DNA from: Rallus limicola
Lineage: Eukaryota; Chordata; Aves; Gruiformes; Rallidae
Direction: 5' to 3'
DNA length: 64,000 nt
Assembly: GCA_022605955.1 (NCBI GenBank)
Contig: JAKCOZ010000021.1
Location: 13,504,161 to 13,568,160 of the forward strand
Part shown: piece by piece, positions 11,291-24,976 of the stretch
Layout of the letters: each line of letters opens with the position of its first letter
How positions within the stretch are numbered: the stretch's first letter is position 1
Position numbers and translations under genes: made by a program
Notes under the pieces: generated by a model
What the model was told of the DNA's origin: nothing
Seen by the model: only the letters and a program-made list of their open reading frames with translations
Databases searched by the model: none

Positions 11291-13223
11291 CTCTTCGCAC
11301 AAGCTGTTCCCAAAAAGGGTAAGCCTTATCTTATTAGACACTCAGTAAACTCCTCCAGAGTCACCTATCGACACAGGAAGAAAATTTAATCTAGAAATGC
11401 AGAAAAATATACTTTCAGATGAGATTTGGAAGGAGAAACATTATGAACAGCTGGTCTGGATTGAAAGCATTGCAGTGAAGACCTCACATCATCAAGAATA
11501 TAGGGAGTACTTAAGAGTACAAAGGAGATAAGAGCTTTCTTCAGAAATGCTATTGCAGTATATGTTATGCTCTGAAGGATTACAGAGTGCCATCCCAGTC
11601 TTGACTATACTCAGTGAGGCTATACATCTCTTAGTTTTTAAGAGTCCAACTACTACATACACAATCTTATAAATATTTGCATTTCATAAGTGTTATGACA
11701 CTTCACCTGCACTAAGACCCTTAAGCTTTCTCCTCTATAAATTATTTTACGCTGTCTGTCTCCTTAGCAGCTCTAAACACTGCCATTTTCGTCTGCTAGA
11801 GACATTATCCGTCTATTCTCTCCATGTGTAATTTTCTCTCGTTATAATCAATGGGGACTAAGACTCTGACAAACTATCAGCCAGTTCTAGACCACAAACA
11901 GGTTTTGGACTAATTTCTTGTGACCTTGCAAAGGAAGGCATGGGAGACTGAAATCACTGAAGAAATACAGATTCCTATGAAGGAAAAGAGCAACAGGGTT
12001 TTTCAATGGCAGTCTCAAGGCTATGCACATCGCAGGCATCACTTACTAAATATTTATTTAAAAAACAAAATAAACCAAACAAAAAAAACCCACCTTCATT
12101 TTGTATTCTTCTTGGAGGTAATTTAGAACAAGAGCTTACAGTCAAAATACAATCATGGACCTAATAAAATGTTTATACATGCTTTCAGGTGTTACAAATG
12201 CAGTATTTTCTCTGAAATATACTATATAGATGCTAATACTGACTTCTTTTTGCTATCTATATAGTTCACAGGTAGCTCCTCTACAAGCCTTGTACTTCAG
12301 GTCCCTCATTTATTTGCTCTTTAAACTGTTGGGCTTTCGAATGTTCTTCATTCTTGCAGCATCCCTGTAAAATTAGCTAGGGCAATATGACCTATTTGAA
12401 ATGTGAGGTACAGGTACACATGATCTTAATGGTCAGAAGTTAAAATGGACCTGAACATATAAATGCCAGGATGATTTAATGCAAAATATGTGCGGTTCTT
12501 GCTTTGATAGGCCATAATATAAGTTTTCTACCAAAAAAAATTCCTTTTCGTTAATCAAGAAAAGAAAAGGGTGCTCTGCACTGTACAAGGAATACTGAGA
12601 TGAAGCACCTCACCAGTTTAAGCAACATAGATGGTAAGAATAATCAGGCTGGGCATTGCAGAATGGGGCATTTAGTAAAGATTCACATCGACATGTAAAG
12701 GGTCACTGCATAGTGAAGGAAGGACAGAAAAAGTACTTTAAACTTAAATCCTGGTTTAGATGTTTTAAGGCCACAGAAAATTTTATGGAGACTGGGGATC
12801 TGGGACTGTAGCAGACTGGTGGTTTAGTTAGTTAGGGGGTAGGGGCATGAAGAGTATCGGCAGCCATCAACAGGATGGCAAATGCCATTTGTATAGACAC
12901 GTGTCGTTCCTGTACTGCAGCCAAGTGAAACTACAAACACTACTAGAAGTATAAAGAGACTTTAATTTACATTCCTGCTAAGGGATCTTTATGTTGCCAG
13001 AATATTGCAAGTGAGCTTAGTATAAATGAAACTGGCCGTAATATTCTCAGACAGAACAGTGAAATACACAGACATGCTGACTTGGATTCATACTCTCTGT
13101 TAACCAAAGATATCTGCATGGTCCAAAAGTAGAAGAAAGAATATAAATCTTCATGTACCTACATTGCATATGAGCTTCAGTGAAAACAAATGATCAAGAG
13201 AGTCATTTGATGTGACACTAAAA
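11291..13223. other. Unique non-coding DNA, nothing recognised
   Basis: AT-rich, few ORFs over 60 codons. Short A-rich runs near 12060-12088 and 12532. No recognisable exon, RNA gene or repeat. Confidence 0.65.
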
Positions 13224-13365
13224 ATCACAGAATCACAGAATGTTAGGAGTTGGAAAGGACCTCAAATGATCACCTAGTCCAACCTCCCTTCCAGAGCAGG
13301 ATCACCCAGACTAAATCACACAGGAACGCATCCAGGTGGGTTTTGAATGCCTCCAGATGACCCTA
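13224..13365 (-). repeat. CR1 LINE 3' tail, minus orientation (5'-truncated)
   Basis: The plus strand starts with two copies of aatcacag-type repeats and then 'gttggaaaggacctcaaatgatca', the reverse complement of the CR1 3' end. It continues with cctagtccaacc and ends near 'gaatgcctccag'. Only about 140 bp of 3' UTR survive, so the copy is heavily 5'-truncated, the usual outcome of CR1 retrotransposition. It carries no coding sequence. Confidence 0.93.
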
Positions 13366-15489
13366 TACAGCACCACATCACCCAACACCATGGCAACATG
13401 TACCTAGAAGCACTGCCGGGATCATCTCACCCCTGCCTTCACAGCAATCATGATGCTAAACTCAGAACTTCACCTTTGACATCCACCTAAACATAAGCCA
13501 TCCAGGAGCCTCCAATACCTTTTAACAAACTTCAGACTTTTAGCCTTGAAAACCACCAGTGCCTCAGGAGAAAGCTGTACCCTTCACTAAAGGGGCACAA
13601 CAATAAAGTGAATTGCAGTGTGACCAGGGGTGATACATGTCAGCCAGGAGTTTGAAGAACATCTATGCACCATGACCATCAGCCCATTTCTAGTTGTGGA
13701 TGATTCCAGATGCTTCAGCAAAAGATGGAAGATTCAAAAAATCCAAACACCCCATTATGCATGGAAGGGGAGGGGGCCAGAAACACAAACAAAATCCTCC
13801 TCTCATGCCTGTGAGGATGCTCTCAAGCAAAGGAATGAGACACAGGATTCAGAAAAGACTGTGAAGGGAGCTTTTCATGAAAAAGAAAAAAAAATCATTC
13901 TGTAAAAGGCACACAAGATACAAGGTAATTGCAAACACATGTAAGCAAACTGGGTAAGAACCTGAGGCCTCTGAAATCAATAGTGAAACTCTCATAAAAT
14001 TTATTTAGGCCAAGATTTCTAAGTCAACATATTTAAGTGGTTTTCTACATTTATTTCTAAATCAGAGAAGTGTAGTTTTTGAAATGTCTTCTTGGGATGT
14101 GTTAATTTTGATAGGAAAATGAAAGGTGCTAATTTGTCCCTGTCACTGTATAACATTAAACAGTTAAATGTGGTCTGAGTTTGGAAACAGTATATGGCAG
14201 ACATCCTCAAAAAAATCACTCAAAATGTATTGAAAGAATAATCTTTTCCAAATCTGTCAACAAGATCCTAGCCACTGTTCCTGGCAAGAAAACTAGCTTA
14301 ATTTGGTAAAACAATCACTGTTGCTCTCACAAATATTGTAAAACAAATGGGGTCATGGAAAGAAAAATGGGAATATTAAAAAGACCCCTGGTAGATCCTC
14401 TGCAGCATGCTGCTGTGTTACTGTGGGATATTTCCAAGGAACTGCACAGGTTTTAGAAGTATGGGTAAGCACAGAGGGTGGGAGGGAGATTAGAATGTGA
14501 GCAAGGGCTCAGGCACTGCAAATTCAATTCACCAAGTGGTTTTGCTGTGAATGCTTTTCCAGGTCTCACACCATTACATAGGATGTAACATCATAATGAT
14601 GTCAACTCTTGGAGCAGGGAATGAGCTGATTTAAGTTTTACGAGGGGAAGGATGAATACTTCCAAAGGAATGGTGAGTCGAATAATACAGAAGTGGTAGG
14701 ATCACAGTTCAGGGAACTCACAGTTACACTTTGAACTATTTTTAGCAAGGTACTGCAAGTTCAGGGATAGTTAGTGTAGAAAGGGCCTGCACAGCTCAAG
14801 TGGAGCACAGCCTTTCAAAGCATGGACAATTTTCTATGCATTTTCTTCCCTTTCTCTGAAGGTGACTGCTGTAGCAAGGCTGCTGCTCTCAGCTGTGCAT
14901 GTGAGTGAATGAGCATCAGAGCCTATGCAAGAAGCCTTCCCTCCCAGTGCTCCACCCTGGGATGAAGGTCAAACACACACCTTATATTCAGAGCAGCACA
15001 AACTCAATTTGATTTCTTCAGGATGCACCGAATCACAGCATAGCAGGGAAGGTGCTGGCAGCAGTAGGACCCAGGCTTCCTCCATCCCTTCCTTGACTAT
15101 GGCATGAAGAAATCTCTCCTCATCACACATCATTTCTCTCTCCTGCTCCTTGGTTTGCTCACCCCAGGGGGTCCTCTGTCGACTCAATTTTAGCCCCAGC
15201 ACTTTAAATCTGTAGGGAAACACAAATCCCCCTGAAATTCAGGTATAAGAGAAACCATAGGTAGGTAGGCTTTCCATCAAAACTGGTGCTGGTCCTGCAG
15301 TAGAACATAGAAATAAAGACCTTCCCCCACACTCCTTTTGGAAAGTCATTGCAGATGTTACTTTCTGCCAGCATGTTTTGTTTTTCCTTCTGTAAATGAA
15401 TACTTAAGAATATCCAGTTATTACTGATCACCAGGAATACACAAGGAATGGGTTGCTTTGTAAGCTTTACTGCAATTACGGGTAATGTT
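13366..15489. other. Unique non-coding DNA, nothing recognised
   Basis: Contains a 91-codon ORF (13630-13905) and several shorter ones without recognisable domains. No repeats beyond A-rich runs (13884-13893). Confidence 0.6.
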
Positions 15490-15512
15490 GGAAATATATA
15501 CTGTATATTTCC
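15490..15512. repeat. Near-perfect 23-bp AT palindrome
   Basis: Reads ggaaatatatactgtatat then ttcc. The two 11-base arms flank a single central base and differ at one pair. Such short AT palindromes can be protein-binding dyads or chance. Confidence 0.7.
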
Positions 15513-17787
15513 AGTGTGGGGGGACTGCTACAAGTCACAAAATCCACATTGAAGGGGATTTCTATGCAAGCTATGCATCAGATGAAGATTGTATTGCAAG
15601 CTCGAATTACTGACTCAAGCTGCTGCTTCTCCTCTCCCAACCCACTTCTCTAATGGCTTTTAAGCTTAAATAGTCATGTAAGTTAAAATATTCTTTGATA
15701 GGGAAAAATAAACAGATTTTATGGTATAGAAACTGCAAGTTTAGAGATCACCATCTAACCACTAATTCATGCAGGTTCAAGCAAAGGAAATTGCTCATTT
15801 TCCTCTCTAGAGTTTTTGAGACTTAAAAAAATAAAAATAAAAATAAAAGGATGCATTTTAAGTAAGATGTTATGAAAATTGTGGATTTAGACAATGCTTT
15901 CCCTTGACAAAGTGCATCTAGCTTCCTGCCTTCCAAGTTCCAGTTCCCAAGAACTCAGAGGGAAAGTACTGCTGAAAAACGAAAGGCTGGAAGTTATGTT
16001 ACAACTTAGTGTTCCTATTATTGATGAGACCTTTAAGAAAAACAAATAAAAAACCCCACCCCACCCCAAACAAAATAAAAAAGCCTTACAGGAAATCTTT
16101 CATACCCCACTCTGGACATCATAAGTCTTATCAGTTATACTTTTTAGCTGTCAAGGTACTGTAAAGAACACTTAGCCCCATCCCGGTCCAAACAATTCTT
16201 TCCAGTGGGACAGTAGGAGATACGAGTTCCAACTGTCACAGGGAACCCAGGGAGAAGCAGTACTGTCAAGCTCTGAATCTTACAAAACACATTTCCATTA
16301 CAAGAAGCATCCACTGGATTTCGTGGGTAGCTCTGGCATTTCAATGAGCCAGAGGAAAAAACATCATCTAGAGATGCGAATTCCAGATTCACACAGAAAT
16401 AATAGGAGGGTATAAAGCCCAAGGAAGCTACAGCTTGAAAAGCTTGGTAAGATCTGAATGCACAAAAAAGTTATTTTCAAATCCAGGAAGAGCTGTGTGG
16501 TGGGGAGACTCTGCCCTAAATAGTCTAAAGAACAATTGAAGTGCTCTGGTTTATTGCAAAACAGCTAGGTGTTTAATCCACCCTTATGACTGTGACTTTT
16601 GAGCACCCAACAGATCTAGAAAAAGCAGGGGAGTCTCCCATTTATTAGCTACATTAAGCATATAAGTGGTTAAAATGGAGGCTTTGTTTCCAAGGGAAGA
16701 TAATCCTGTTCCTAAGGACATCAGTAATGGTGGTATATGACAACATAATCAGCAGCGCAAGGATATAAACAACTCCCAATTATCCCAAACCAAAATTTTT
16801 GAACATCTTGTTACATTTTTTCCTTAGGCCTTAAAAATTACTGAGTTGTTATGGTTGGATGCTTTGTGGTGAATAAATCTAGAATAATTCCCTGGAAAGA
16901 GTGAATTACCATCGAAGTCCTGTTACTGCAAAAGACCACAATACCCAGTTTGCCCTGGCTTTCCTATCCATGGGGAAAAAAACCATAGCATGTTCTCATC
17001 ATGTGGGGATAGGAAAGAAACAGGGAGGAGCATTGGTGATTTGATTTCTAGGAAGTGGGAAGCAATTGCACACCCTGCATGAAAATAGGCACAAGAACAC
17101 CACTCAACACTGGAACTTCTTGCACACTTACTTCTGTCAAAACACTACATTGTCTAGGCCTCCAGGTAAGTAATAAAGGATCAACTTAAAAAAATACCCC
17201 ATTGCACATGAACAGCATCTGAATGAAGTTTGAGAGGATTAGTAGGTATTGTTTCCCATACAAGGTGCACCGAGGCACCCATCAAAGCTAAGAGGTTTCA
17301 CAGAGATAGGAACACAAGATTTTGTGCAAGTAACAGAGATGTCACAGGACGTGGTATTCAGATCTGAAGCCAGATCAAAGTAACTGTGTTGAGAGCCAAA
17401 TCCAGATTTATGCTTTGAATATACCTCCAAAACATGGATGGTTTTGGATCTAGAGTTTGGGTTCTGTCATCCATCTAATCTTGAAATGGGTGGATCAAAG
17501 ATGTTCAGTCTGAGGCTTAGCAAAGTGCTAACAGATAGTTTTGAATAGAAATGATTCAGTAAAGTGCTCCAAGCAAGGAATAAATTTGTTGCTGGACAAG
17601 TTGTGAACTGAAAGAGAAGTGAGACTGGCTGAGGAAATTGCTATGTACCTACTGATTACTTTGGTACATTACCTCTTGAGGTTGGCTTTATTTACAAAAG
17701 GAGGTAAAAAGAGGTACAATGTGGTTGAGGATTTGGACCAAAAAGTTGGAAGTGGTGCCAGCAAAGACTGGAAATTAAGAAGGATGT
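15513..17787. other. Unique non-coding DNA with an (AAAAT)n run
   Basis: A short (AAAAT)n/A-rich simple repeat lies at 15826-15848, and a ccccaccccacccc-like patch near 16055-16068. A 92-codon minus ORF (16144-16422) has seven cysteines, but I recognise no family and see neither a signal sequence nor splice sites that would support it. Confidence 0.6.
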
Positions 17788-17909
17788 CCAGTGGTTTGAG
17801 AGCTGGCTTGGAACCATATGTTTGGTGCTCAGTCCCAAATTTCCTGTATGACCTTGGCAAAGTCATTTAGTGTCTCAGGTTCCAACTTCTCAAATGGAAC
17901 TATTAAACT
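17788..17909 (+). repeat. MIR SINE fragment, plus orientation
   Basis: Follows the MIR consensus order: ccagtggtttgagagctggc, then a diverged middle, then tgtatgaccttggcaaagtc and atttagtgtctcaggttcc, then a part equivalent to 'ctcatctgtaaaatggg'. The CORE region (tgaccttgg.aagtca) is the best preserved. Old and immobile. Confidence 0.8.
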
Positions 17910-19879
17910 TTTTTTAAAAAAGGACAACAAAACAACAAATCTGGGATGGAGAGGGAGAAGGAAGAGAACTTTCTCTGTCTCTTGGCAGCCTCATCAATTC
18001 TAGGTGGCCTGATGTACTCATTGAACAAAAGAGACTGTATGGCTTCCTGAATTATTCAAAATAGAAATGCAGAAATACAATTATAGGAAAGAACTGATTG
18101 TAAAACACTTACAGCTATAGGAAGAAGCCCGGTGATATATTTTCTGACATGTCTGTGCTTTAAGGAAGCCATGCTTCTGTTCAAGCTACAGGAAAAACAC
18201 AGACACACAAAAACATTGCATAACTCAGGCTGGCAGTGGTATTTGCTCTGTAAAGGGCACAAATGCTAAATGTTATTTTCTACATTGTTTATGCCAACGT
18301 AAAATGGAAATAACTGTGAGCCAAAAAGGAATTAATCTGTGTGAGATGTGGCCACATCAACCATATCATTTATTCCAGAGCATGCATTTTCTTGGCCACC
18401 ATTTTTCAGCCTCCCCTAGTCAACTGCAATAATGTTTTTGGCCAATACAAACTTTTGACCTGATGTCTGTGCAGATCTGAAAGGAATTTCCCTTTCAGTA
18501 CACATGATCTTCCACTAAGCAAAGCCAGTTCCATGATTCCTGGAAGAATTAAGAGGCACAAATATCTTATAAATCTGGATCCTTGCAGTTAATGTTGTGA
18601 TCTCCTTACAGGGGACAAGATCATTCTTTAACACCTGGTGCAGATGGGTTATTTAGGGACAGCCTCAAGCACTCATCGAGTAAAAGGAGATTTCTAACAA
18701 GTTCAAAATAGAAATCTGAGATGATGTTCATTCTTTTACTCTAAATGACCAAGTGTTATGCAAATTTGAGAGCAGAAAAATTGGATTACATTATAGATGG
18801 TTCCTGTGTTCTGGAGAAAAAGGGTAAGAGTATGAGACCTGATCTATAGAACTTTCAGGTCTACTAATCACAAACTGCAACATTTCTCCTGCTGCTAGAT
18901 ACTTTCACTTCACTGGCAGTGACAATTGGAGAGGGCCAAGCATTTCTACCCCTGTGTCATCCTAACTTGGCTCAAAGCACTTGCTGATGAAGGCTGTTAT
19001 TTGAGCTATTGCTGTCTTTAATGAAACAACACTCATGGGCAGGTGTTTTAGTATAGAAAGGAATCAACCTTTAAAATACCTACACAATAAGGAGTTGAAA
19101 TACTACTGAAAGACGAGTGAATGTTTGCATTAAATGTTGAGCTTGATAAAGATATTTAGGAACAAAAACAATTAAAATAATTAAATCAGTCAGTAAGCAG
19201 AACAATAGGATTAATCAGCATCAGAGACATAAAACATTAGAACTATGATCTTCCAACAACATACTGCTTTGAAAAGACTTGGGAGTTCATACTCTTTTTC
19301 TTGCTAACTAGTCCCTCAACTTTTGATTTTCAAAACTTCTATTCAGGAGCTCCCTAAGCCTTATAGCTCTAAAAAATTGTGTCCACCTAGTACACCTATG
19401 TAAAAATTCCCCTGAAGGCTACATGGTCCTTTTCACCTACAGTACACAACTGCTCTGCTTGGAGGAGAAAAAGCTGTTGCATTCCTGCTGGAAATGTTAA
19501 GACAAACTGGAAAATAAGGGTTTTGTCCTAAATCTCACTTGTTCATGGATTTACACTTCACATTGGGAATGTAGCTCCCCTTTAAACACACAAACTTTCC
19601 CCAGAAAGCCCCAGCAACGTCCTGACAAGGTGTAGGAGAACAAAGGCAGCCCTTAAATTTCCAATCTTCATTTTCTAACCAATATCCAGTCAGAAAACAA
19701 TGAAACCTCTTTAGCCACAGAGACACATCAGAGAACATTCTCACAATTTATACACATTTTCATGCAAAAGCAAGCAAAGCCACAGCTAGCTGTTTCCTCC
19801 TGTAGTGTAGAAATGCCTGTACAGATTACACACCTTATTAATTCTAGCCCAGTGAACTTTCCCCCTAGTTTATAACAAA
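17910..19879. other. Unique non-coding DNA, nothing recognised
   Basis: AT-rich. A perfect POU octamer word (atgcaaat) occurs at about 18759, which is expected about once per 32 kb by chance on either strand. No exon, RNA or repeat recognised. Confidence 0.6.
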
Positions 19880-20100
19880 GCATCACATTATTAGTCAGGT
19901 TTTCCAGCGTCTTTTGATAAAAATGGTGGGTTTATTGCTGCATAAAAAATACAAGGCGAGTTAAATGTTCGGTATTTTCTTATAAAATATTTAGGTTTAT
20001 AAACTGTTGCAAACAGGCTAGTGTTTATATAATATTCACAGACATCTGTAATGCCTCTCATGAAAGCTAATATATAAGCTCTTAGCTACTGCAAAAGGGT
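19880..20100. promoter_or_regulatory. Possible conserved non-coding element
   Basis: Compact AT-rich block lacking simple repeats. It has tgggtttattgctgcataaa, two TTATAAA-like words (19980, 19998), a gtttat pair and tatataagctcttagc. It has the look of Hox/forkhead-type enhancer sequence, with no ORF. Conservation cannot be assessed here, so this is an inference from texture only. Confidence 0.2.
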
Positions 20101-22301
20101 TTTAAAGATGCTCTGCCCATCTTAAAGTGCAATTCTACATAGTCTGAAGAACTACTTTGATAACAGTTTGTTTTGATCTTAATGTTTATTCCTCTCACTG
20201 CTGTCTAGGTTGAAATTTGCTTACTTTATGTTTGAAGGCCCCAGTGCATTTAAAATTTAAATACCTGACTAGGACACCCTTACTCAGCAAAACACATACA
20301 CATGCCTAATTTCAGGTACATGCTTACAGCCTTTAAGTCTCAGGGCTCAAATCATACGCCCACATTATTTAACAGACAGAAAAGCAATTGGGAATACTGG
20401 CGTTTCTGAGGCAGAAGACTACAGTTGACAAAGGAGAGAAGCTCTGCTGATTTGTTTCTAGGTGTTGCACAAGTATCTACTGCTACTAGAAAATAACTGC
20501 TGTTTTGGTTCCTGTGTTGTTGTAAATTGTTTGCATTTGTTTCTGCAACAGTGAAGTTATGCTGTAGGTATTTTATTTTGTTCTTTCTTATTATGTTTTT
20601 AAAATAATATAATAAAAAATAAAGGCTATTCACACTATGGGCGCACAATTGCTCCTGCATCCAACAAAACACAAAGCAAAGGTGGGATTCTTCTCCCATC
20701 GTCAACAGACTGCAAGATGCCACATTTGCACCTTGTGTCATTTTCATGTAAAGCAAGAGGAGTTGTAAGGAATTTTTACCATTTTGAGTATCCAACAGGA
20801 GCACACATTTTTAAACAGAACAGCATCAGAGAGTCTCTCCTTGGATTTCTCCTTCAGCTAATTTAGAGGCCACATAGCTGATGCAAGAAAACTGTCACTC
20901 TCAACCGCACAACATAACGCCAACAGCTGAACAGCACAGCCTGAAGAGAGCTATGGCATTCCCCTTAAACCTATTTCCACCACACATCAAGTGTAAACAT
21001 CAATCAAATGTGGTTCTGAATCAAAAGGCTTACAGTGAGGATCTCAGGTTACTTTCGCCTGGCTCCATTCAATGCCTTCAGAACAGCCCTGACAATCAAC
21101 TCCATTTTGACTTCTGCAGACAGAGCATGTGCATCATTTCATATGTTAAGGGGCTAAGGGGGATGCATATGAAACGGCCAGCTCAACAGAATGACACATT
21201 TCTGCCTCCTCAAACAAGTCTGATAAGACTGGAAAACAGCAATTCAAGGTGCCACACTAGTGTTTTGCTACTATTAAGGAGAATTTTCCATATCCATCTC
21301 TACCTTATCTATCTTTTTTTTAAATGCCAACATACTAGATTTCCATGCAATAGATGGTCATAGCTGCAATCTCAGATCAGGGGCAAGCACTTACCACACT
21401 GCAGATGCATTGGACCTGGTGAAGACAGCCACATGCTGGATGGCAGTTCCAGATCTGAGGAGCAAGCACAAGCTGCTGCTGGGACCCTCAAGCAGGAACA
21501 GAGCAGACAAGCTGTGGGCAGATACAAGAACAAGAAATGGGGACTTGATGAGTGCAACCTAAGGAGCCCCTAGGAAAAAAACAGCTCTGAAATCCTAACC
21601 ATGAGATCTAGAAGCCCCAGCCCTGTAACTGTGAAGCTATGACTTGCAGTATACACACCGAGCTGCTGGCAACCCTTCTCCATCAGGTAATGACCCAGTT
21701 ACTACTTGTCTCTGATCTGTTCAAACTCTACTCACAATACTTTGGTGACATTTTGAAAAACTGATAAAAGTGAACGCTCCCTTCTAATATTGCCGGGTTT
21801 TAATATATAACAACTTCATCTCTAGTATCTAGACTCTGTGGACAGAAAGGTGCTTACTATTTTGGTAGATGAGCGGCATGTGGTACCTTGAGCAACACAG
21901 GACAACAGAAATACCTGCAAGTCCTCTGCACAATGCTCATGGCACTGGATATGACCTTTATAAAATCTTTCAATAATAAATTAACTTTCCTCAAAGCATA
22001 AATTTATAAAAGAAGGGGGGGGAGGGGCAGAAGCCTCAAACAGCCAACCACTGGATAACTGAAGAGCTTTTATTTTCAGGACAAGGATGTTCTGATAAAT
22101 TAAAATACATTTATTCTATAAAATAAATTTGAATAATCATAAGCTGAGGAACACCTTGAAAAGATTCCCTTCCCTGTCCCTTTTAGTTGAATTTAATGAG
22201 GGATACTAGTTAACAATGCCAGTAATAGACTGTTGCGATAACCCATTATGGCCACTACAGGCAGAGAAATATCATGAGTTGGCCAGTACAACCATTATAA
22301 G
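20101..22301. other. Unique non-coding DNA; longest chance ORFs of the window
   Basis: Holds a 150-codon ORF on the minus strand (20352-20804) and a 160-codon ORF on the plus strand (20881-21363). Neither shows a signal peptide, repeated motif or domain I recognise. Their amino-acid make-up (rich in Leu, Ser, Asn, Gln, Phe, Cys) fits translated AT-leaning non-coding DNA. A G8-A-G4 run lies at about 22015-22027. Confidence 0.55.
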
Positions 22302-22338
22302 CTTGAGATTTAAAAAAAATTTTTTTTAAATGATCAAG
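22302..22338. repeat. AT palindrome, perfect over 24 bp
   Basis: At 22308-22331 the sequence is ATTT, eight A, eight T, AAAT, an exact inverted repeat without spacer. After a small asymmetry the flanks cttga and tcaag extend the symmetry to about 37 bp. It could extrude as a cruciform or act as a nucleosome-excluding A-tract. It could also be an A-tail meeting a T-run. Confidence 0.9.
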
Positions 22339-24530
22339 AATTTTTAAAGGCCTTTTTTTATTTGATTAACTCCTTGACAGCTATTTTAATTCTTTCCTCT
22401 TCTTCATGTAGTCATTTTCTACTCATCTCTCCAAGCTTTCCTCTTGCTTTGCTTAGCAAAGCATGTCTTGCAAGCAAATGAAAACTATTCCTATGGTACC
22501 AGTCGTGCATATTCTTGAAAGGCAGGCTTCCCTAAAAAGCACTCAAAACAAGATGCAAGACAAGTGGATCCAGAAAATGAATAGGAGGCATTATAGTGAG
22601 ACAATTATGATGAATAGAAGTAAGCTGGAGAGAAGAAATATAATTTCACTGAAACATGTAATTTTACTGAACCTAAAATCATTCTTGGAGACAAACCCAT
22701 CTTCAGAGAGCTTTCAGTGTGAGGACTTTTGGGGTCAGGTCAGCTTAGATCCAAGAGAGCAATATTGCAGGTACTTTCACTGACTTTCTCCACATTTTGC
22801 AAAGGCAAATTCTGAACATGAGAATTGCTATTATCTGTCCATCTTCTGGTGCAATGGTAACAAGAGCCATCTCTGGGAAGGAGAAGTTTCTTAAAGCCAT
22901 CTTAGTCCATCCCCTCTTTCAGTTTTACTAAGAACCACTGTGCAACACCATAGTGAAATACCTAAAGTACCTAAGCTAACTCAAAATGAGCTAGCTTGAG
23001 TACCCAGAGCAGCATAGGCATGGCTACCTCACAGGCATCCCAGATAAATCGGGTGGAGTTCTACACCACACCACTGTGCATGCTGCAGTGGGAGCAGGTA
23101 GGTTAGGGACTTCCCTACAGTACAGTACAGCACAGCCCCCTGGAGATGCTGCACACTTATCTGCTTCATCTTGAACAGCCAAAGATATAATACAAACACT
23201 GCACATTTCTGATATGGTGCGATCTAATCAGAAAAGTAAGGATCTATTCCCCCATTGTTTGGAGCTGGTCACCCAAACACTGCTGGTAGCTCTTGTTAGC
23301 AATGATCTACAGGATAAAAAACATCAATCAAACTACAGCAGTTTGGTTTTGAGGTTTTTATTGTGGGTAGTTTTCTCCCTCCTTCCCCCTCCCCCCACAA
23401 TTACTAATTAAATTGTTCCAAACTGCTGTAAATTGGCTTACAGCTCCACAAACATTGTCAAAGTGCTGGTCAGCTGGCAGGCACACCATGCTTTCCCAAC
23501 AGATTTATTTCACAGCTGGATTTGCAGTCTGAAAGGTCCTTCCTATTTCCAAGCTCTGCAACCTTTCCAGGCAGAAGGGAGGAGAGGAACAGACAGATGC
23601 CTTTCCACAGAGATGTAACAACCCTACCAGGTTCTCAGCATGTCAATAACAATCTAATCAAGCTGCATTATATTGAAGGGAAAAGGAGATTTCTGACTTT
23701 GCCAAAACACTTCACACATCCGCTTGCCCTTACAAACACATACAACACACTCCAGTTTCCAGATGCAGATAAGGATAACCACAGCATGGAAAACAATCCA
23801 AGAACTAGTCTAGCCAATTCCCAGCTGGACCTCAGCCTCTTTCCATCTCCTCTCCTTGCTCTGGAATAACAATTGCTGCCTGCAAATTTAATGAAATTTC
23901 ATGACAACTCCTCCTTTGTGCTTGTTGCAGACAGTGCCCCACTGCTCTGAAGCTGTGTAGGAAAGATGACTCAACAAGCTGTCCCACCTCACCTATCTCC
24001 CAGCCTTGGTGCAATCACAGGGAACCCTACAAACCTAGCAATGCCCAGGGGAGCAGGATTTCGTCCTGGAAGATGGAACCTCTTGAGAAGGAAGAGCTGT
24101 AAAGACCTCTTCTGCTCACACAGCCAACTGACTGTACAGAAAAGTCATGCAGTTCACCCAAAAAAATAATGTACCAGGCTTTTCTTCTGCTTGGTGTAAC
24201 TCCTGAGAGAGCTCCCTCCTTGGGCAGGGCTGGTTAAAGTTGACCTAACTTGAACTGTAAAACTGGGGGTATCATCTCCAAATGACCATAGTTAACCTAA
24301 ATTAACCCCTGGCTCGTGAATCTGGGAGCAATGAACCACCCCAGACAGCAGAGCTGCATGCTGGCTTCTTCAACACACTCTGAGGCAACGACTCATACCC
24401 AGTAGCATCTGTCTTTAGCAAAAAAAAAATAAAAATTATAAAATAACACAATAGGATTCTGATTCCAGATTCACTGCCTGGAGGAAGGAGGAGGATATTT
24501 CATTTCTTTCCTGGCTGATTTCCTAAAGCA
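22339..24530. other. Unique non-coding DNA, nothing recognised
   Basis: ORFs of 60-115 codons overlap on both strands (22463-22783, 23522-23869 and others) without domains. A C-rich run (ccccctcccccc) sits at about 23385-23397. No exon, RNA or repeat recognised. Confidence 0.6.
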
Positions 24531-24550
24531 AAGAAGAAGAAGAAGAAAAA
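24531..24550. repeat. (GAA)n microsatellite
   Basis: Five AAG units followed by an A run. Confidence 0.9.
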
Positions 24551-24976
24551 ATTACTAGCTCCAGTGAATGAAAAAGAACCTTTTAGTCCAAACGTCTCAG
24601 GCAGGTCATCCAAATTCCCGGTTGCCTTGATCTCTTTTCCAGCCAATGAGAATCTCTGAGGCTCTGACTGATGGTGTCGTATATTTAAAAATGTGTTTAT
24701 TCTGACAATTTGTTACGCTTTTATGTAAGAGGACAGGCAAGCAAGCCATCCCCAAAACCTCAAGGAAACAGCACAAGCCTTGGCTGCTAGACTAGTTGGC
24801 TCCCTGTGGACTGTTGACTATCGGACCAAGTATTATTCCATCCTTAAAACATGTACTTACTCTGAAAAAGAAAATGCACACACAAACATACAACTAGGTA
24901 TTAAGAGCTTTGGTAGAGCTGTGACTGATCTTGTGACTGAGGTGTCAGCTGCTTCTGCAGACATGGATGTGGTAGT
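24551..24976. other. Unique non-coding DNA
   Basis: Start of a 93-codon ORF (24780-25061) whose 3' third is a lysine run made by the A-rich tract downstream. This is a typical simple-repeat artefact, not a gene. Confidence 0.55.

Noticed and set aside
16144..16422. Cysteine-containing 92-codon minus ORF as a secreted peptide
   Set aside because: No convincing signal peptide, and the cysteine spacing matches no family I know.
18759..18766. POU octamer atgcaaat as a functional site
   Set aside because: A single 8-base word is expected by chance in this length of DNA and nothing else around it stands out.
20352..21363. The two longest ORFs of the window (150 codons minus, 160 codons plus) as genes
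   Set aside because: No domain, signal or repeat pattern recognised, composition like translated AT-rich DNA, and no splice or promoter context. ORFs of this size are expected by chance in 64 kb.
23385..23397. C-rich run as a G-quadruplex
   Set aside because: Only three usable tracts of three or more bases lie within loop distance.
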